Shown in pieces: positions 51,730 through 61,152 of a DNA stretch of 64,000 nucleotides. Where the stretch lies: assembly GCF_024105655.1 (NCBI RefSeq), contig NZ_JAAAMH010000001.1, positions 186,001-250,000 of the forward strand. Direction: 5' to 3'. Each line of letters opens with the position of its first letter. The stretch's first letter is position 1. Origin of the DNA: Aliihoeflea sp. 40Bstr573 (GTDB taxonomy: Bacteria > Pseudomonadota > Alphaproteobacteria > Rhizobiales > Rhizobiaceae). Under the pieces are notes generated by a model. The model worked only from the letters and a program-made list of their open reading frames with translations. It did no database searches and was not told the DNA's origin. A program made the translations under genes and the position numbers.

Positions 51730-51753
51730 GTCTCGGTTCAATGGAACAAGGCG

Positions 51754-51785
51754 AACAGGCGGCCATCGGCCGCCTGTTTTTGTTT
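51754..51785 (+). terminator. Rho-independent terminator after the IalB-family gene
   Basis: An 11-bp stem AACAGGCGGCC/GGCCGCCTGTT with a three-base loop is followed by T-rich sequence. It lies between two convergent genes and can serve the IalB-family gene. Confidence 0.9.
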
Positions 51786-51795
51786 CACGATACGG

Positions 51796-52128
51796 TCAGT
51801 GGCTCGCGCGCGGTTTTGGCTCGTAGCGTCCGTCGAACAGGGCGCCGAAGTACTCGCGCAGTTGCGGATGGCGCACCGGGACGCCGCTTTCGTCGGGAAG
51901 AAGATTCTGCTCCGACACATAGGCAACGTATTCCGTCTCCGCGTTCTCTGCGAGCAGATGGTAGAACGGCTGGTCCTTGCGCGGGCGCATTTCGGCGGGA
52001 ATGGCACGATACCATTCTTCGGTGTTTGCAAATTCTGGATCGACGTCGAAGATCACACCGCGAAATGGGAAGATGCGGTGACGAACGACCTGACCAATGG
52101 CGAACTTTGCGTTTCTTGTCTCTGGCAT
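51796..52128 (-). CDS. hspQ: Heat shock protein HspQ
   Basis: A 110-residue cytoplasmic protein of the HspQ (YccV) family, also known as a hemimethylated-DNA-binding domain. Hallmarks are FAIGQVVRHRIFPFRGVIFDVDPEF, RKDQPFYHLLAENAETEYVAYVSEQNL and the following PDESG. In enterobacteria HspQ stimulates Lon-mediated degradation and is heat induced; no sigma-32 promoter is obvious here. It converges on the IalB-family gene and is divergent from the AEC permease gene. Confidence 0.92.
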   Translation of the reverse strand: MPETRNAKFAIGQVVRHRIFPFRGVIFDVDPEFANTEEWYRAIPAEMRPRKDQPFYHLLAENAETEYVAYVSEQNLLPDESGVPVRHPQLREYFGALFDGRYEPKPRASH

Positions 52129-52243
52129 GTGACTGACCTCGTGAGACTATTTGGCGCAAGGCCGGGCTAAATTCAATCCCGCTCGGGTTGACGCATGGCC
52201 GATCGCTGCGTAAGCGCGACAATCCGCACCGATTGCAGGCCAC

Positions 52244-53203
52244 ATGTCGGAAATCGTCGCACTCCTTCTGCCATTCTTCGGCATGATCTTCATCGGCGCG
52301 TTCGTCGCACGTCTGACGAAGCAACCCGTCGAAGCGCTGGGTTGGATGAACTTCTTCATCATCTACCTCGCGCTGCCCGCGCTGTTTATCCAGCTTCTTT
52401 CGCGCACCCCGCTCGAAGACCTGACCAACTGGCGTTTCATCGTTGGTGCCGTTGCGGCGACCTATTGCGTGTTCTTTCTGATGTTCGCCATCGCCTGGTT
52501 GAAAACCCGCAACATTCGCGAGACGGCGATCCAGTCGCTCGCCGCGTCCTATGGCAATATTGGCTATATGGGCCCAGGCATCGCGCTTCTGGCATTCGGC
52601 CCGGAGGCGGCTGTTCCGGTGGCGCTGATCTTCTGTTTCGAGAACGCGGTCCACTTTGCCATGACTCCGTTCCTGATGGCCGTAGCGGACCGCGACCGTC
52701 AGTCGTTTGCAAGCGTCGCGATCGACGTCCTGCGCAAAATTGCCTTCCATCCGTTCATCGTCGCCTCCGCGATCGGCGTCGCGCTGGCTTGGCTGCAATT
52801 TCGGCCACCGCTACCCCTCGAAACGCTGATCGATTTCTTCGCCCGTGCCGCAGCGCCATGCGCGCTTTTTGCGATGGGCGTGACGATTGCCCTGCGGCCG
52901 CTGAAGCGCGCGCCGGTCGAACTGTTGCCGATCACGCTCTTCAAGCTCGTCGTCCATCCCGCGATCTGCTACGCGATCCTGACCGCGATCGGCGGCTTTC
53001 CACCGATGTGGATCTACACCGCCGTGCTGCTGGCGGCATTGCCGACGGCCACCAATGTCTTCGTCATCGCCCAGCAATATGGTGTCTGGATCGAACGTGC
53101 ATCCGCAAGCGTGCTCGTAACGACGGTGGTCTCGATCGCCTCTCTGACTTTGACGCTCTACGCCATCAAGTCCGGTCTTCTGCCCGTCGATCCCTGGCCT
53201 TGA
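52244..53203 (+). CDS. AEC-family transporter
   Basis: A 319-residue inner-membrane carrier with about ten transmembrane helices in two similar halves, typical of the auxin efflux carrier family (LALPALFIQLLSRTP near residue 45; SYGNIGYMGPGIALLAFG near 100; the second-half GAP-like ALPTATNVFVIAQQY near 265). The Asn/Gly motif NIGYMG and the Asn in PTATNVF lie at the crossing of broken helices in this fold. Bacterial members carry organic acids or amino acids; the substrate is unknown. Its 3' end overlaps the convergent UbiH-type gene by 38 bases. Confidence 0.9.
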   Translation: MSEIVALLLPFFGMIFIGAFVARLTKQPVEALGWMNFFIIYLALPALFIQLLSRTPLEDLTNWRFIVGAVAATYCVFFLMFAIAWLKTRNIRETAIQSLAASYGNIGYMGPGIALLAFGPEAAVPVALIFCFENAVHFAMTPFLMAVADRDRQSFASVAIDVLRKIAFHPFIVASAIGVALAWLQFRPPLPLETLIDFFARAAAPCALFAMGVTIALRPLKRAPVELLPITLFKLVVHPAICYAILTAIGGFPPMWIYTAVLLAALPTATNVFVIAQQYGVWIERASASVLVTTVVSIASLTLTLYAIKSGLLPVDPWP

Positions 53204-54386
53204 GCGAGAAAAGGGCGCGCAGGCCGCTGCCCGGCCGCATGCCCTCATGCATGAACAAGGCCCGTATTGGCGAAAAGGCGCGCAGGGCCTCAAACACGGT
53301 GCTGCGGGCAAGCTGCGCGGGCAGGAGGTCGGAAAGCAGGGACCGGTTGAGAAGGTTCACTGCATTTGCCCGCATCGCGACATCCGGCCGCCGGCGAACC
53401 TCGTACTCGGCGAGCGCGGCCGAGGCCCCGGGGTCGCCGCGATAGCGGGTTGCAACGGAGACCAGGCTTTCGACGTCGCGGATGCCCAGATTGAGCCCCT
53501 GCGCGCCGATGGGCGGGAAGACATGGGCGGCCTCCCCTATGAGGGCGATGCGCTTGTCGGCGTAGCGGCGTGGCCGCGAAGTCGAAAGCGGATAGGCCTG
53601 CGGGTCGACATCAACCGTGACGCGCCCCAACATCGACCGCATCTGGCGTTCGACGCGGCTTGCGAGTTCGTTTCTGTCGAGCGCAAGCAATTCCGCCGCG
53701 TCCTGCGATTTCACCACCCAGACAAGACTCGAACGGTCGCCGGCCAGCGGAACCTGCGTGAACGGGCCTGATTCCGTATGAAATTCAGTCGAAATGCCCG
53801 AATGCGGGCGCGCGTGTGAAAACGCGAGGACAATCGCCGTCTGGCCGGTCGGGCGCACATCGACCTCGATGCCGGCGGCGAGACGGGCAGGCGAACTGCG
53901 CCCGTCCGCTGCGACCACGAGCCTTGCGGTAAGCTCGGTTCCATCGGCAATCTTTGCGCCCACACGGCCCTCGCCGGGCTCCCAGCGCTCGACCATGCTT
54001 TCGTAACGAACGACGCCGGGGCGCGCGTTGGCCGCGCTTTCGAGTGCGGCATTGAGTTCGGCATTGGTGATGTTGAGCCCAAAGGCAGGCATGTCGATCT
54101 CGGCCGCCCGGAACGTGACAGTCGGGCTGCGCACGAGCCGCGAGGTTGCATCGACGATCCGCATCGTCTTCAGGGGTTCGCCGTGTTCGTGAAGAAACGG
54201 CCCCATCTTCAACGAATCAAGAAAGCGCAGTGCGGGGTTCATGACCGCCGTCGTTCGCGCGTCGCTGGTCGAGGCCTTCGGCCCGACGAGCGCGATGCGG
54301 AAGCCGGCATCGGCAAAGGCCAGCGCCGCAATCAGGCCGACTGGCCCCGTTCCGGCGATCAGCACATCATACTCGGCACGTTCCAT
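53166..54386 (-). CDS. UbiH/UbiF-family FAD-dependent hydroxylase
   Basis: A 406-residue flavoprotein monooxygenase of the ubiquinone hydroxylase group. FAD-binding VLIAGTGPVGLIAALAFAD is at the N-terminus, the ATP/NADPH-type motif LVVAADGRSSPARL near residue 150-165, and the second FAD motif RIALIGEAAHVFPPIGAQGLNLGIRDV near 285-310; the last is a signature of UbiH/VisC proteins. Alphaproteobacteria use one to three such hydroxylases (UbiL, UbiM and others) with differing ring positions, so the exact step cannot be assigned. The 3' end overlaps the AEC gene by 38 bases; the gene is divergent from pcs. Confidence 0.88.
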   Translation of the reverse strand: MERAEYDVLIAGTGPVGLIAALAFADAGFRIALVGPKASTSDARTTAVMNPALRFLDSLKMGPFLHEHGEPLKTMRIVDATSRLVRSPTVTFRAAEIDMPAFGLNITNAELNAALESAANARPGVVRYESMVERWEPGEGRVGAKIADGTELTARLVVAADGRSSPARLAAGIEVDVRPTGQTAIVLAFSHARPHSGISTEFHTESGPFTQVPLAGDRSSLVWVVKSQDAAELLALDRNELASRVERQMRSMLGRVTVDVDPQAYPLSTSRPRRYADKRIALIGEAAHVFPPIGAQGLNLGIRDVESLVSVATRYRGDPGASAALAEYEVRRRPDVAMRANAVNLLNRSLLSDLLPAQLARSTVFEALRAFSPIRALFMHEGMRPGSGLRALFSLKARDRRAEDRT

Positions 54387-54532
54387 CGTATCAGCCCGCT
54401 TTCCGTTTGATAGGAGCTATATGTTCTCACGCGCGGGATTGATCAACGGGACGATTTGGCCCATTGCGGAGCCTTCACTTTGATTGGACGGCCCCAGTGG
54501 CCATCCCTCGCAAGCTGGACTGGCCTCGACCC

Positions 54533-55300
54533 GTGAGCAAGGACACCAACCGAAAGCCGCTGTCGCAGCGCATTCCGAAGCCGAAGAAGAAGGTGACATG
54601 GCCGCAGGCCCGCGCTTTCTCAGTTCACCTCCTGACGGCCTCGGGTTCGTTCCTGGCCTTCCTCTCGCTCGTCGCGGCGGCCGAAAAGCAGTGGACGGCG
54701 ATGTTCCTGTGGCTCGGACTTGCGCTCTTCGTCGACGGCATCGACGGCCCGATCGCCCGCAAGCTGGACGTCAAGGAAGTGCTGCCCACCTGGTCGGGCG
54801 AACTCCTCGACAACATCATCGACTATGTCACCTACGTCCTGATTCCTGCGTTCGCCCTCTACCAGAGCGGCTTCATGGGCGAGGGACTGTCCTTCCTGTC
54901 GGCGGCGATCATCGTCGTGTCGAGTGCGATCTACTACGCCGACACCGGCATGAAGACGAAGGAAAACTTCTTCAAGGGCTTCCCGGTCGTCTGGAACATG
55001 GTCGTGTTCACGCTCTTCGTGATCGAGCCAGGCGAATGGGTTTCGTTCGCGGTCGTTCTGGTGGCCGCGCTCCTCACATTTCTGCCGCTGAATTTCCTTC
55101 ACCCGGTGCGCGTCCAGCGCCTGCGACCGCTCAATCTGGGCATCTTCCTCGGTTGGTGCGCGCTCTCGGCCTACGCGCTGCTCGTGGACATGAACCCGTC
55201 TGAACCGGTGCAGATCGCGATCGCGATCCTCAGCATCTATCTGTTTTGCATCGGCATCGTCATGCAGATATTCCCCGCGCTTGGACTGAAGAAGGGCTGA
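54533..55300 (+). CDS. pcs: Phosphatidylcholine synthase
   Basis: Makes phosphatidylcholine in one step from CDP-diacylglycerol and choline in the inner membrane. The 255-residue protein has the modified CDP-alcohol phosphotransferase motif of this enzyme: DGIDGPIAR, then 12 residues, then G, three residues, D, three residues, D (about residues 70-100). Seven to eight membrane helices and the conserved YADTGMKT, FPVVWNMVVFTLF and LNFLHPVRVQRLRPLNLGIFL match rhizobial Pcs. No ATG is available; GTG 54533 gives a basic N-terminus of normal length, with TTG 54464 or GTG 54497 as longer options. It lies two bases before the quinone reductase gene. Confidence 0.94.
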   Translation: MSKDTNRKPLSQRIPKPKKKVTWPQARAFSVHLLTASGSFLAFLSLVAAAEKQWTAMFLWLGLALFVDGIDGPIARKLDVKEVLPTWSGELLDNIIDYVTYVLIPAFALYQSGFMGEGLSFLSAAIIVVSSAIYYADTGMKTKENFFKGFPVVWNMVVFTLFVIEPGEWVSFAVVLVAALLTFLPLNFLHPVRVQRLRPLNLGIFLGWCALSAYALLVDMNPSEPVQIAIAILSIYLFCIGIVMQIFPALGLKKG

Positions 55301-55302
55301 TC

Positions 55303-56280
55303 ATGGCAAAGGCAATCCGCATCCACGCCCATGGCGGACCCGATGCTATGGTTATGGAAGAGGTGGACGTCGGTGCGCCCGGTGTGGGCGAGGTCCGCAT
55401 TCGCCACACCGCCATCGGCGTCAATTTCATTGATGTCTATTTCCGCACCGGTCTCTATCAGGCGCCGAATGGCCTGCCGCTGACGCCCGGCCACGAGGCC
55501 GCTGGCGTTGTCGAGGAACTCGGCGCGGACGTCGAGGGCCTGAAGGTCGGCGATCGCGTTGCCTACGCCTCGGCGATCGGCGCCTACGCCACGGAGCGCG
55601 TCATGGCGGCTGAAAAGCTCGTGAAGATTCCTGAAGGGGTATCCGACGAGGAGGCGGCCGCTATGATGCTGAAAGGCATGACCGCCGAGTATCTTCTGCG
55701 CCGCACCTTTCCTGTAAAGCCGGGCCACACCGTGCTTTATCACGCGGCGGCCGGGGGCGTCGGCCTGATCTTCGGCCAGTGGGCAAAACATCTCGGCGCG
55801 ACGGTCATTGGGACCGCGGGGTCGGCCGACAAGATCGAGCTGGCAAAGGCGCACGGATTCGATCACGTCATCAACTACCGCACCCAGAACTTCGTCGACG
55901 AGGTGATGGCCATCACTGGCGGCAAGAAGTGCGACGTTGTCTATGATTCGGTCGGCAACGACACCTTCCCGGACTCGCTCGATTGCCTGAAGGCGCGCGG
56001 CATGTTCGTCTCCTTCGGCCAGTCGTCGGGCCCGATCCCGCCGGTCAGCCTCGCAACCTTCGCACAGAAGGGCTCGCTCTACGCCACACGCCCAACGCTC
56101 TTCAACTATATCGCGACCCGCGCCGAACTGGAGGAGTGCGCGGGCGCGCTCTTCGACGTGGTGAAGACCGGCGTCGTGAAGATCGAGATCAACCAGCGCT
56201 ACGCGCTTGCCGATGCCGGACAGGCCCATGCCGACCTCGAAGGCCGCAAGACGACCGGGACGACGATCCTCGTCCCCTGA
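55303..56280 (+). CDS. qor: Zinc-free quinone oxidoreductase (MDR superfamily)
   Basis: A 325-residue NADPH:quinone reductase-type enzyme of the medium-chain dehydrogenase superfamily lacking the zinc Cys/His ligands. Evidence: IGVNFIDVYFRTGLY near residue 45, LTPGHEAAGVVEELG, the signature LYHAAAGGVGLIFGQWAKHLGATVIGT (about 145-172) with the nucleotide-binding AAGGVG, and FVSFGQSSGPI. Such enzymes reduce quinones or alkenals. It begins two bases after the pcs stop and is likely co-transcribed, though a metabolic link to phosphatidylcholine is not evident. Confidence 0.9.
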   Translation: MAKAIRIHAHGGPDAMVMEEVDVGAPGVGEVRIRHTAIGVNFIDVYFRTGLYQAPNGLPLTPGHEAAGVVEELGADVEGLKVGDRVAYASAIGAYATERVMAAEKLVKIPEGVSDEEAAAMMLKGMTAEYLLRRTFPVKPGHTVLYHAAAGGVGLIFGQWAKHLGATVIGTAGSADKIELAKAHGFDHVINYRTQNFVDEVMAITGGKKCDVVYDSVGNDTFPDSLDCLKARGMFVSFGQSSGPIPPVSLATFAQKGSLYATRPTLFNYIATRAELEECAGALFDVVKTGVVKIEINQRYALADAGQAHADLEGRKTTGTTILVP

Positions 56281-56403
56281 TCACATGGTTGAAACTTGAA
56301 GCACTTTCAAATTCAGGCAAGCTTTGCGCATTGGCTTCGCCAGGCATAAAGTCCCGTCAGGGAACAGAAAAAGGCAGGCCAAAGGCCGCCGCATGGGGGT
56401 TGA

Positions 56404-57981
56404 GTGGATCAGTCCGATCCGAGCCAGACCGAAGCTTTGCTCGCGGTTCGCGGGCTGACGAAGATGTTCGGATCGCTCAAAGCCTGCGACAATGTCGACC
56501 TGACCATCGGTCGAGGTGAAATCCACGCGCTTCTCGGCGAAAACGGCGCCGGCAAGTCGACGCTGGTTAAGATGCTGTTCGGCTCGCTGGAGCCGGCATC
56601 CGGGACAATTCACTGGAAGGGTGAGCCCGTTCGCATAGCCAGCCCCGCGCAGGCGCGCGCGCTCGGCATCGGTATGGTCTTCCAGCATTTCTCCCTGTTC
56701 GAGGCGCTGACGGCGGCCGAGAACATCGCGCTTTCCATCGACGACGACACGCCGATCATGAAGATCGCCGAGCGGGCGCGAAATCTGTCCAAGACCTACG
56801 GCCTGCCGCTCGACCCGTTCAGCCATGTCGGCGACCTGTCGGTCGGCGAGCGCCAGCGCATCGAGATCATCCGCTGCCTCTTGCAGGAGCCTGAACTCAT
56901 CATTCTCGACGAACCGACCTCTGTCCTCACACCGCAGGAAGCCGACAAGCTGTTCGAGACGCTCGAGCGGCTGAAGGGTGAGGGCAAGTCCATCCTTTAT
57001 ATCTCGCATCGCCTCGAGGAGGTGAAGCGCATCTGCGACCGCGCAACCGTCCTGCGGCACGGCAAGGTCGTCGATCACTGCGACCCGAAGCAGGAAACAG
57101 CCGCGTCACTCGCCCGAATGATGGTCGGACTCGAAGTCCAGAACGTCACCCGCGACGTGCCGGCCAGCGCAAGCGATCACCGTCCGCTGCTTGAGGTCGA
57201 CCGCCTCAGCCGCAAGCCCGCGACGCCCTTTTCGGTGGCGCTGCGCGACATCTCGGTCAAGGTCCATGCAGGCGAGGTGTTGGGAATTGCGGGCGTCGCC
57301 GGCAACGGGCAGGGCGAATTCTTCGAGGCCGTCTCCGGCGAGGCGCTCCAGGACCGCGCCGAGACCGTGCGCGTCTCAGGCCATTTGGTCGGGCGCCTCG
57401 GAATTTCGCAACGCCGCCTGAAGGGCGCCGCCTTCGTGCCGGAAGAGCGGCTTGGTCACGGCGCGGCGCCGGCCATGCGGCTTTCCGAAAACCTCTTTCT
57501 TACGCGCTACCGCACCGACGCCCGCGAATATATGGGCGCAGCCGGGACGATCCGCACGAGCCGGATCGCGGCTGCCGCGCGGCGCATCGTCGAAGCAATG
57601 GATGTGCGCAAGAGCGCGGAAGATCCTGAAGCCTCTGCGCTTTCCGGCGGCAATCTGCAAAAATTCATCATCGGTCGCGAGCTCGACCGCGAGCCGAAGG
57701 TGATGGTCGTCAATCAACCCACCTGGGGCGTCGATGCCGGCGCTGCCGCGCGCATCCGCCAGGCGCTCATCGATCTCGCCCGCTCCGGCTCCGCCGTGCT
57801 CGTCATCAGCCAGGATCTCGACGAACTGTTCGAAATGTCGGACGCGATTGCGGTCATGCATGACGGACAGTTGTCCGCGCCGATCCCGATCAGCGAAGCG
57901 ACCTATGAGAAAGTGGGTCTCCTGATGGGCGGCGCCGATGCGGGCCACCCGCCAAGCCCGCTCGAAGAGGAAGCAGTCTGA
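56404..57981 (+). CDS. BMP-type nucleoside/sugar ABC transporter, double ATPase
   Basis: A 525-residue protein carrying two ABC domains in tandem, as in transporters of simple sugars and of nucleosides (YufO/NupO type). The first domain is complete: Walker A GENGAGKST (about 44-52), signature LSVGERQRIEIIR, Walker B LIILDEPTSVLTP, switch His YISHRLEE. The second is degenerate: GVAGNGQGEF in place of Walker A and NQPTWGVDAGA in place of the D-E-P-T-x-G-L-D box, with LSGGNLQKFIIGREL intact, as is usual in this family. Start is GTG 56404. Its TGA overlaps the ATG of the next permease (TGATG). Confidence 0.93.
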   Translation: MDQSDPSQTEALLAVRGLTKMFGSLKACDNVDLTIGRGEIHALLGENGAGKSTLVKMLFGSLEPASGTIHWKGEPVRIASPAQARALGIGMVFQHFSLFEALTAAENIALSIDDDTPIMKIAERARNLSKTYGLPLDPFSHVGDLSVGERQRIEIIRCLLQEPELIILDEPTSVLTPQEADKLFETLERLKGEGKSILYISHRLEEVKRICDRATVLRHGKVVDHCDPKQETAASLARMMVGLEVQNVTRDVPASASDHRPLLEVDRLSRKPATPFSVALRDISVKVHAGEVLGIAGVAGNGQGEFFEAVSGEALQDRAETVRVSGHLVGRLGISQRRLKGAAFVPEERLGHGAAPAMRLSENLFLTRYRTDAREYMGAAGTIRTSRIAAAARRIVEAMDVRKSAEDPEASALSGGNLQKFIIGRELDREPKVMVVNQPTWGVDAGAAARIRQALIDLARSGSAVLVISQDLDELFEMSDAIAVMHDGQLSAPIPISEATYEKVGLLMGGADAGHPPSPLEEEAV

Positions 57982-59072
57982 TGCGGCTCGAACTCGTCAA
58001 GCGGCCGCAGCAATCGACGCTGTTCAGCGCGCTGTCGCCCTTCATTGCCTTTGGCCTGACCATCGTCGCCGGAGCGACCCTCTTCGCTGCCCTCGGCAAG
58101 GACCCGGTTGAAACGCTCTACTACTATTTCATCGATCCCCTGACCGAGACCTGGTCCTTGCATGAACTGGCGATCAAGGCCGCGCCGCTGATCCTGATCG
58201 CGGTCGGCCTCTCCGTCTGCTTCCTGTCGAGCAACTGGAACATCGGCGCCGAGGGACAGTTCATCATGGGCGCGATCGCAGGCTCCATCCTGCCGGTGCT
58301 CTTTCCCGACTTTCAGTTCTGGTTCGTCCTGCCGCTGATGCTGATCATGGGCATGGCGGGCGGCGCGGCCTACGCCTTCATTCCCGCGCTCTTGAAGGTT
58401 CGGTTCAACACCAATGAAATTCTCTCGAGCCTAATGCTGGTCTACGTTGCCCAGCTCTTCCTCGACTGGCTGGTGCGCGGCCCCTGGCGCAACCCGGAAG
58501 GCTTCAACTTCCCCGAAACGCGCAACTTTCATGAATACGCGATCCTGCCAGAAATCTGGTCGGCATCGGGCCGCGCGCATTGGGGCTTCGTTTTTGCGAT
58601 CGTCGCCGCGCTCGTGCTTTGGTTCATGCTGTCGAAGACGATCAAGGGCTTCGAGGTCAAGGTCATCGGCCAGAGCCCTCGGGCAGGGCGCTTCGCCGGG
58701 TTCTCGGCCGGCCGCATGGTTGTCTTCGCCTTCCTGGTCTCTGGCGCGATGGCAGGGCTTGCCGGCATATCCGAAGTTTCGGGTGCGATAGGGCAGCTCC
58801 GCCCGACGATTTCGCCCGGCTACGGTTTCACCGCCATCATCGTCGCCTTCCTCGGTCGCCTGAATCCGCTCGGCATCGTTGCCGCCGGCCTCATTCTCGC
58901 GCTCACCTATCTTGGCGGCGAGGCGGCGCAGATTTCCGTCGGCCTGTCCGACAAGGTCGTGCGCGCCTTCCAGGGCTCGATCCTGTTCTTCGTCCTCGCC
59001 TGCGACACACTGATCCACTACCGCATCCGCATGGTGCGGCCCGCTCAAAAGGCGGAGGTCGCCAATGTTTGA
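57981..59072 (+). CDS. BMP-type ABC transporter permease, first subunit
   Basis: A 363-residue inner-membrane permease of the BPD_transp_2 family with about nine helices. Hallmarks: SSNWNIGAEGQFIMGAIAGS (the N-W-N-I-G-x-E-G-Q motif) near residue 85, FNTNEILSSLMLVYVA, and the cytoplasmic-loop segment VKVIGQSPRAGRFAG. It starts by overlapping the ATPase stop and ends overlapping the second permease start by 8 bases. It pairs with the second permease to form the translocation pore. Confidence 0.93.
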   Translation: MRLELVKRPQQSTLFSALSPFIAFGLTIVAGATLFAALGKDPVETLYYYFIDPLTETWSLHELAIKAAPLILIAVGLSVCFLSSNWNIGAEGQFIMGAIAGSILPVLFPDFQFWFVLPLMLIMGMAGGAAYAFIPALLKVRFNTNEILSSLMLVYVAQLFLDWLVRGPWRNPEGFNFPETRNFHEYAILPEIWSASGRAHWGFVFAIVAALVLWFMLSKTIKGFEVKVIGQSPRAGRFAGFSAGRMVVFAFLVSGAMAGLAGISEVSGAIGQLRPTISPGYGFTAIIVAFLGRLNPLGIVAAGLILALTYLGGEAAQISVGLSDKVVRAFQGSILFFVLACDTLIHYRIRMVRPAQKAEVANV

Positions 59073-59979
59073 AGCCATCCTGCTCACCGTCTCGATGGCC
59101 GCGACGCCGCTGTTGCTGGCGGCAATCGGCGAGTTGGTCGTCGAGCGCTCGGGTGTCCTCAATCTGGGTGTCGAAGGCATGATGATCATGGGGGCGGTGA
59201 CCGGCTTCGGCGTCGCACTGACGACTGGCAACCCGTTCCTGGGCGCGCTCGCCGCGATCATCGTCGGCGCGCTGTTCTCGCTGCTCTTTGCCTTCCTGAC
59301 GCTGACGCTCGTCACCAACCAGGTCGCCACCGGGCTGGCGCTGACGCTGCTTGGCCTCGGGCTTTCGGGCATGATCGGCGAGAGCTTTGTCGGCCAGCCG
59401 GGTGTGCGCCTGCAGCGCCTCGACGTGCCGTTCCTTTCCGAACTGCCGATCGTTGGCCGACTGATCTTCAGCCAGGACCTGATCTTCTACGTGTCGGTTT
59501 TCCTGACCGTCGCCGTCGCCTGGTTCCTGTTCTACACCAAGGCGGGGCTGACGCTGCGCTCGGTCGGCGACAACCATGCCTCCGCCCACGCGCTCGGCAT
59601 CAAGGTCATCCGCATCCGCTATATGGCCGTGCTGTTCGGCGGCGCCTGCGCGGGCCTCGCTGGCGCGCACCTGTCGCTGGTCTACGTGCCGCAATGGGTG
59701 GAAAACATGACCGCCGGCCGCGGCTGGATTGCATTGGCACTCGTCGTTTTCGCCTCCTGGCGTCCGCTACGCGTGCTCGCCGGCGCCTATCTCTTCGGTG
59801 CGGTGTCGATCGGCCAGCTTCATGCACAGGCTTTGGGCATAGGCATTCCGTCGCAGCTTCTTTCGGCACTTCCCTATATCGCGACAATTGTCGTACTTGT
59901 ACTCATCTCTCGAAACCGGCGACTGACAATGGTGAACACACCGGCATCTTTGGGGCGGCCGTTTGTTCCAGATCGCTAG
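59065..59979 (+). CDS. BMP-type ABC transporter permease, second subunit
   Basis: A 304-residue permease with about eight helices; it carries the partner motif RSGVLNLGVEGMMIMGAVTGF near residue 30 and LRSVGDNHASAHALGIKVI in the cytoplasmic coupling loop. TNQVATGLALTLLGLGLSGM is typical of the second permease of this transporter class. It overlaps the first permease gene by 8 bases and precedes the binding-protein gene by 51 bases. Confidence 0.93.
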   Translation: MFEAILLTVSMAATPLLLAAIGELVVERSGVLNLGVEGMMIMGAVTGFGVALTTGNPFLGALAAIIVGALFSLLFAFLTLTLVTNQVATGLALTLLGLGLSGMIGESFVGQPGVRLQRLDVPFLSELPIVGRLIFSQDLIFYVSVFLTVAVAWFLFYTKAGLTLRSVGDNHASAHALGIKVIRIRYMAVLFGGACAGLAGAHLSLVYVPQWVENMTAGRGWIALALVVFASWRPLRVLAGAYLFGAVSIGQLHAQALGIGIPSQLLSALPYIATIVVLVLISRNRRLTMVNTPASLGRPFVPDR

Positions 59980-60030
59980 AAATCAAATTACGGGATATGC
60001 CCCTTGGTGACCAACAGAGGACGAACATCC

Positions 60031-61104
60031 ATGAAAACTACGCTTCTTGCTCTGGCAGCTTCCGCTGCAGTGCTCATTCCCGCGGTCGCCTCCGCCCAGG
60101 ATGATCCGACCAAAGCCTGCTTCATCTATGTGGGTCCGATTGGCGACTTCGGCTGGTCCTATCAGCACCATCAGGGCCTTCTTGAAGCCGAAGAGCATTT
60201 CGGCGACAAGCTCGAGACCGCCTATCTCGAAAGCGTGCCGGAAGGCGCCGATGCCGAGCGCGCTATCGAGCGCTTCGCCCGGTCAGGCTGCGACATCATC
60301 TTCACGACGTCGTTCGGTTACATGGACGCGACCAACAAGATCGCCGGCCGCTTCCCGGACGTCAAGTTCGAGCACGCCACCGGTTACAAGCGCGAGCACC
60401 CGAACGTCGCAACCTACAACTCCAAGTTCCACGAAGGCCGCTACGTACAGGGCGTGATCGCCGCCAAGATGTCGGAAACGGGCGTTGCAGGCTACATCGC
60501 CTCCTTCCCGATTCCGGAAGTGGTTATGGGCATCAACGCCTTCCTGCTCGGCGCGCAGTCCATTGATCCGGATTTCCAGGTCAAGGTCGTCTGGGCCAAT
60601 ACGTGGTTCGACCCGGCCAAGGAAGCCGACGCCGCCACCGCGCTGATCGATCAGGGCGTCGACATCATCACGCAGCACACCGACTCGACCGGCCCGATGC
60701 AGGTTGCCGCCGACCGCGGCATCAAGGCCTTTGGGCAGGCTTCGGACATGATCGAGTTCGGCAAGGAAACCCAGCTCACTTCGATCATCGACGACTGGGG
60801 CCCGTACTACATCGAGCGCATCCAGGCTGTCATGGACGGCACTTGGGAACAGCAGGATGTCTGGGAAGGCATGGCCGAAGGCCACGTTGTGATGGCACCC
60901 TACACCAACATGCCCGATGACGTGAAGGCGCTGGCCGAAGAGACCGAAGCCAAGATCAAGTCTGGCGAGTTCGATCCCTTCACCGGCCCGATCAAGAAGC
61001 AGGACGGTTCCGACTGGCTCGCCGAAGGCGAAGTCGCCGAAGAAGGCGTGCTTCTCGGAATGAACTTCTACGTCGAAGGCGTCGACGACCAGCTCCCGCA
61101 GTAA
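60031..61104 (+). CDS. BMP-family substrate-binding lipoprotein-type protein
   Basis: Periplasmic receptor of the transporter, 357 residues, belonging to the basic membrane protein family that binds nucleosides and related compounds. The signal peptide ends near residue 22 (VASAQ); no lipobox Cys follows, so it is likely soluble. Binding-site-type segments are FIYVGPIGDFGWSYQHHQG, FTTSFGYMDATNKIAGRFP, IITQHTDSTGPMQVA and AFGQASDMIEFG. The ligand could be a purine nucleoside or a riboside vitamin; nothing in the sequence decides. AGAGGA precedes the ATG by nine bases. A terminator follows, so the four genes from 56404 form one operon. Confidence 0.92.
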   Translation: MKTTLLALAASAAVLIPAVASAQDDPTKACFIYVGPIGDFGWSYQHHQGLLEAEEHFGDKLETAYLESVPEGADAERAIERFARSGCDIIFTTSFGYMDATNKIAGRFPDVKFEHATGYKREHPNVATYNSKFHEGRYVQGVIAAKMSETGVAGYIASFPIPEVVMGINAFLLGAQSIDPDFQVKVVWANTWFDPAKEADAATALIDQGVDIITQHTDSTGPMQVAADRGIKAFGQASDMIEFGKETQLTSIIDDWGPYYIERIQAVMDGTWEQQDVWEGMAEGHVVMAPYTNMPDDVKALAEETEAKIKSGEFDPFTGPIKKQDGSDWLAEGEVAEEGVLLGMNFYVEGVDDQLPQ

Positions 61105-61125
61105 GCGCGGCTCGCGTAGCGATGG

Positions 61126-61152
61126 AAATGGGCGCCTTCGGGCGCCCATTTT
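61126..61152 (+). terminator. Rho-independent terminator of the BMP transporter operon
   Basis: An 11-bp stem AAATGGGCGCC/GGCGCCCATTT closed by a stable TTCG tetraloop is followed by further T. It ends the ABC operon. Confidence 0.93.

Noticed and set aside
51750-51781. GAAC half-sites near the ialB terminator as an SOS box
   Set aside because: Spacing is five bases, not seven, and the site lies after a gene end within a terminator region.
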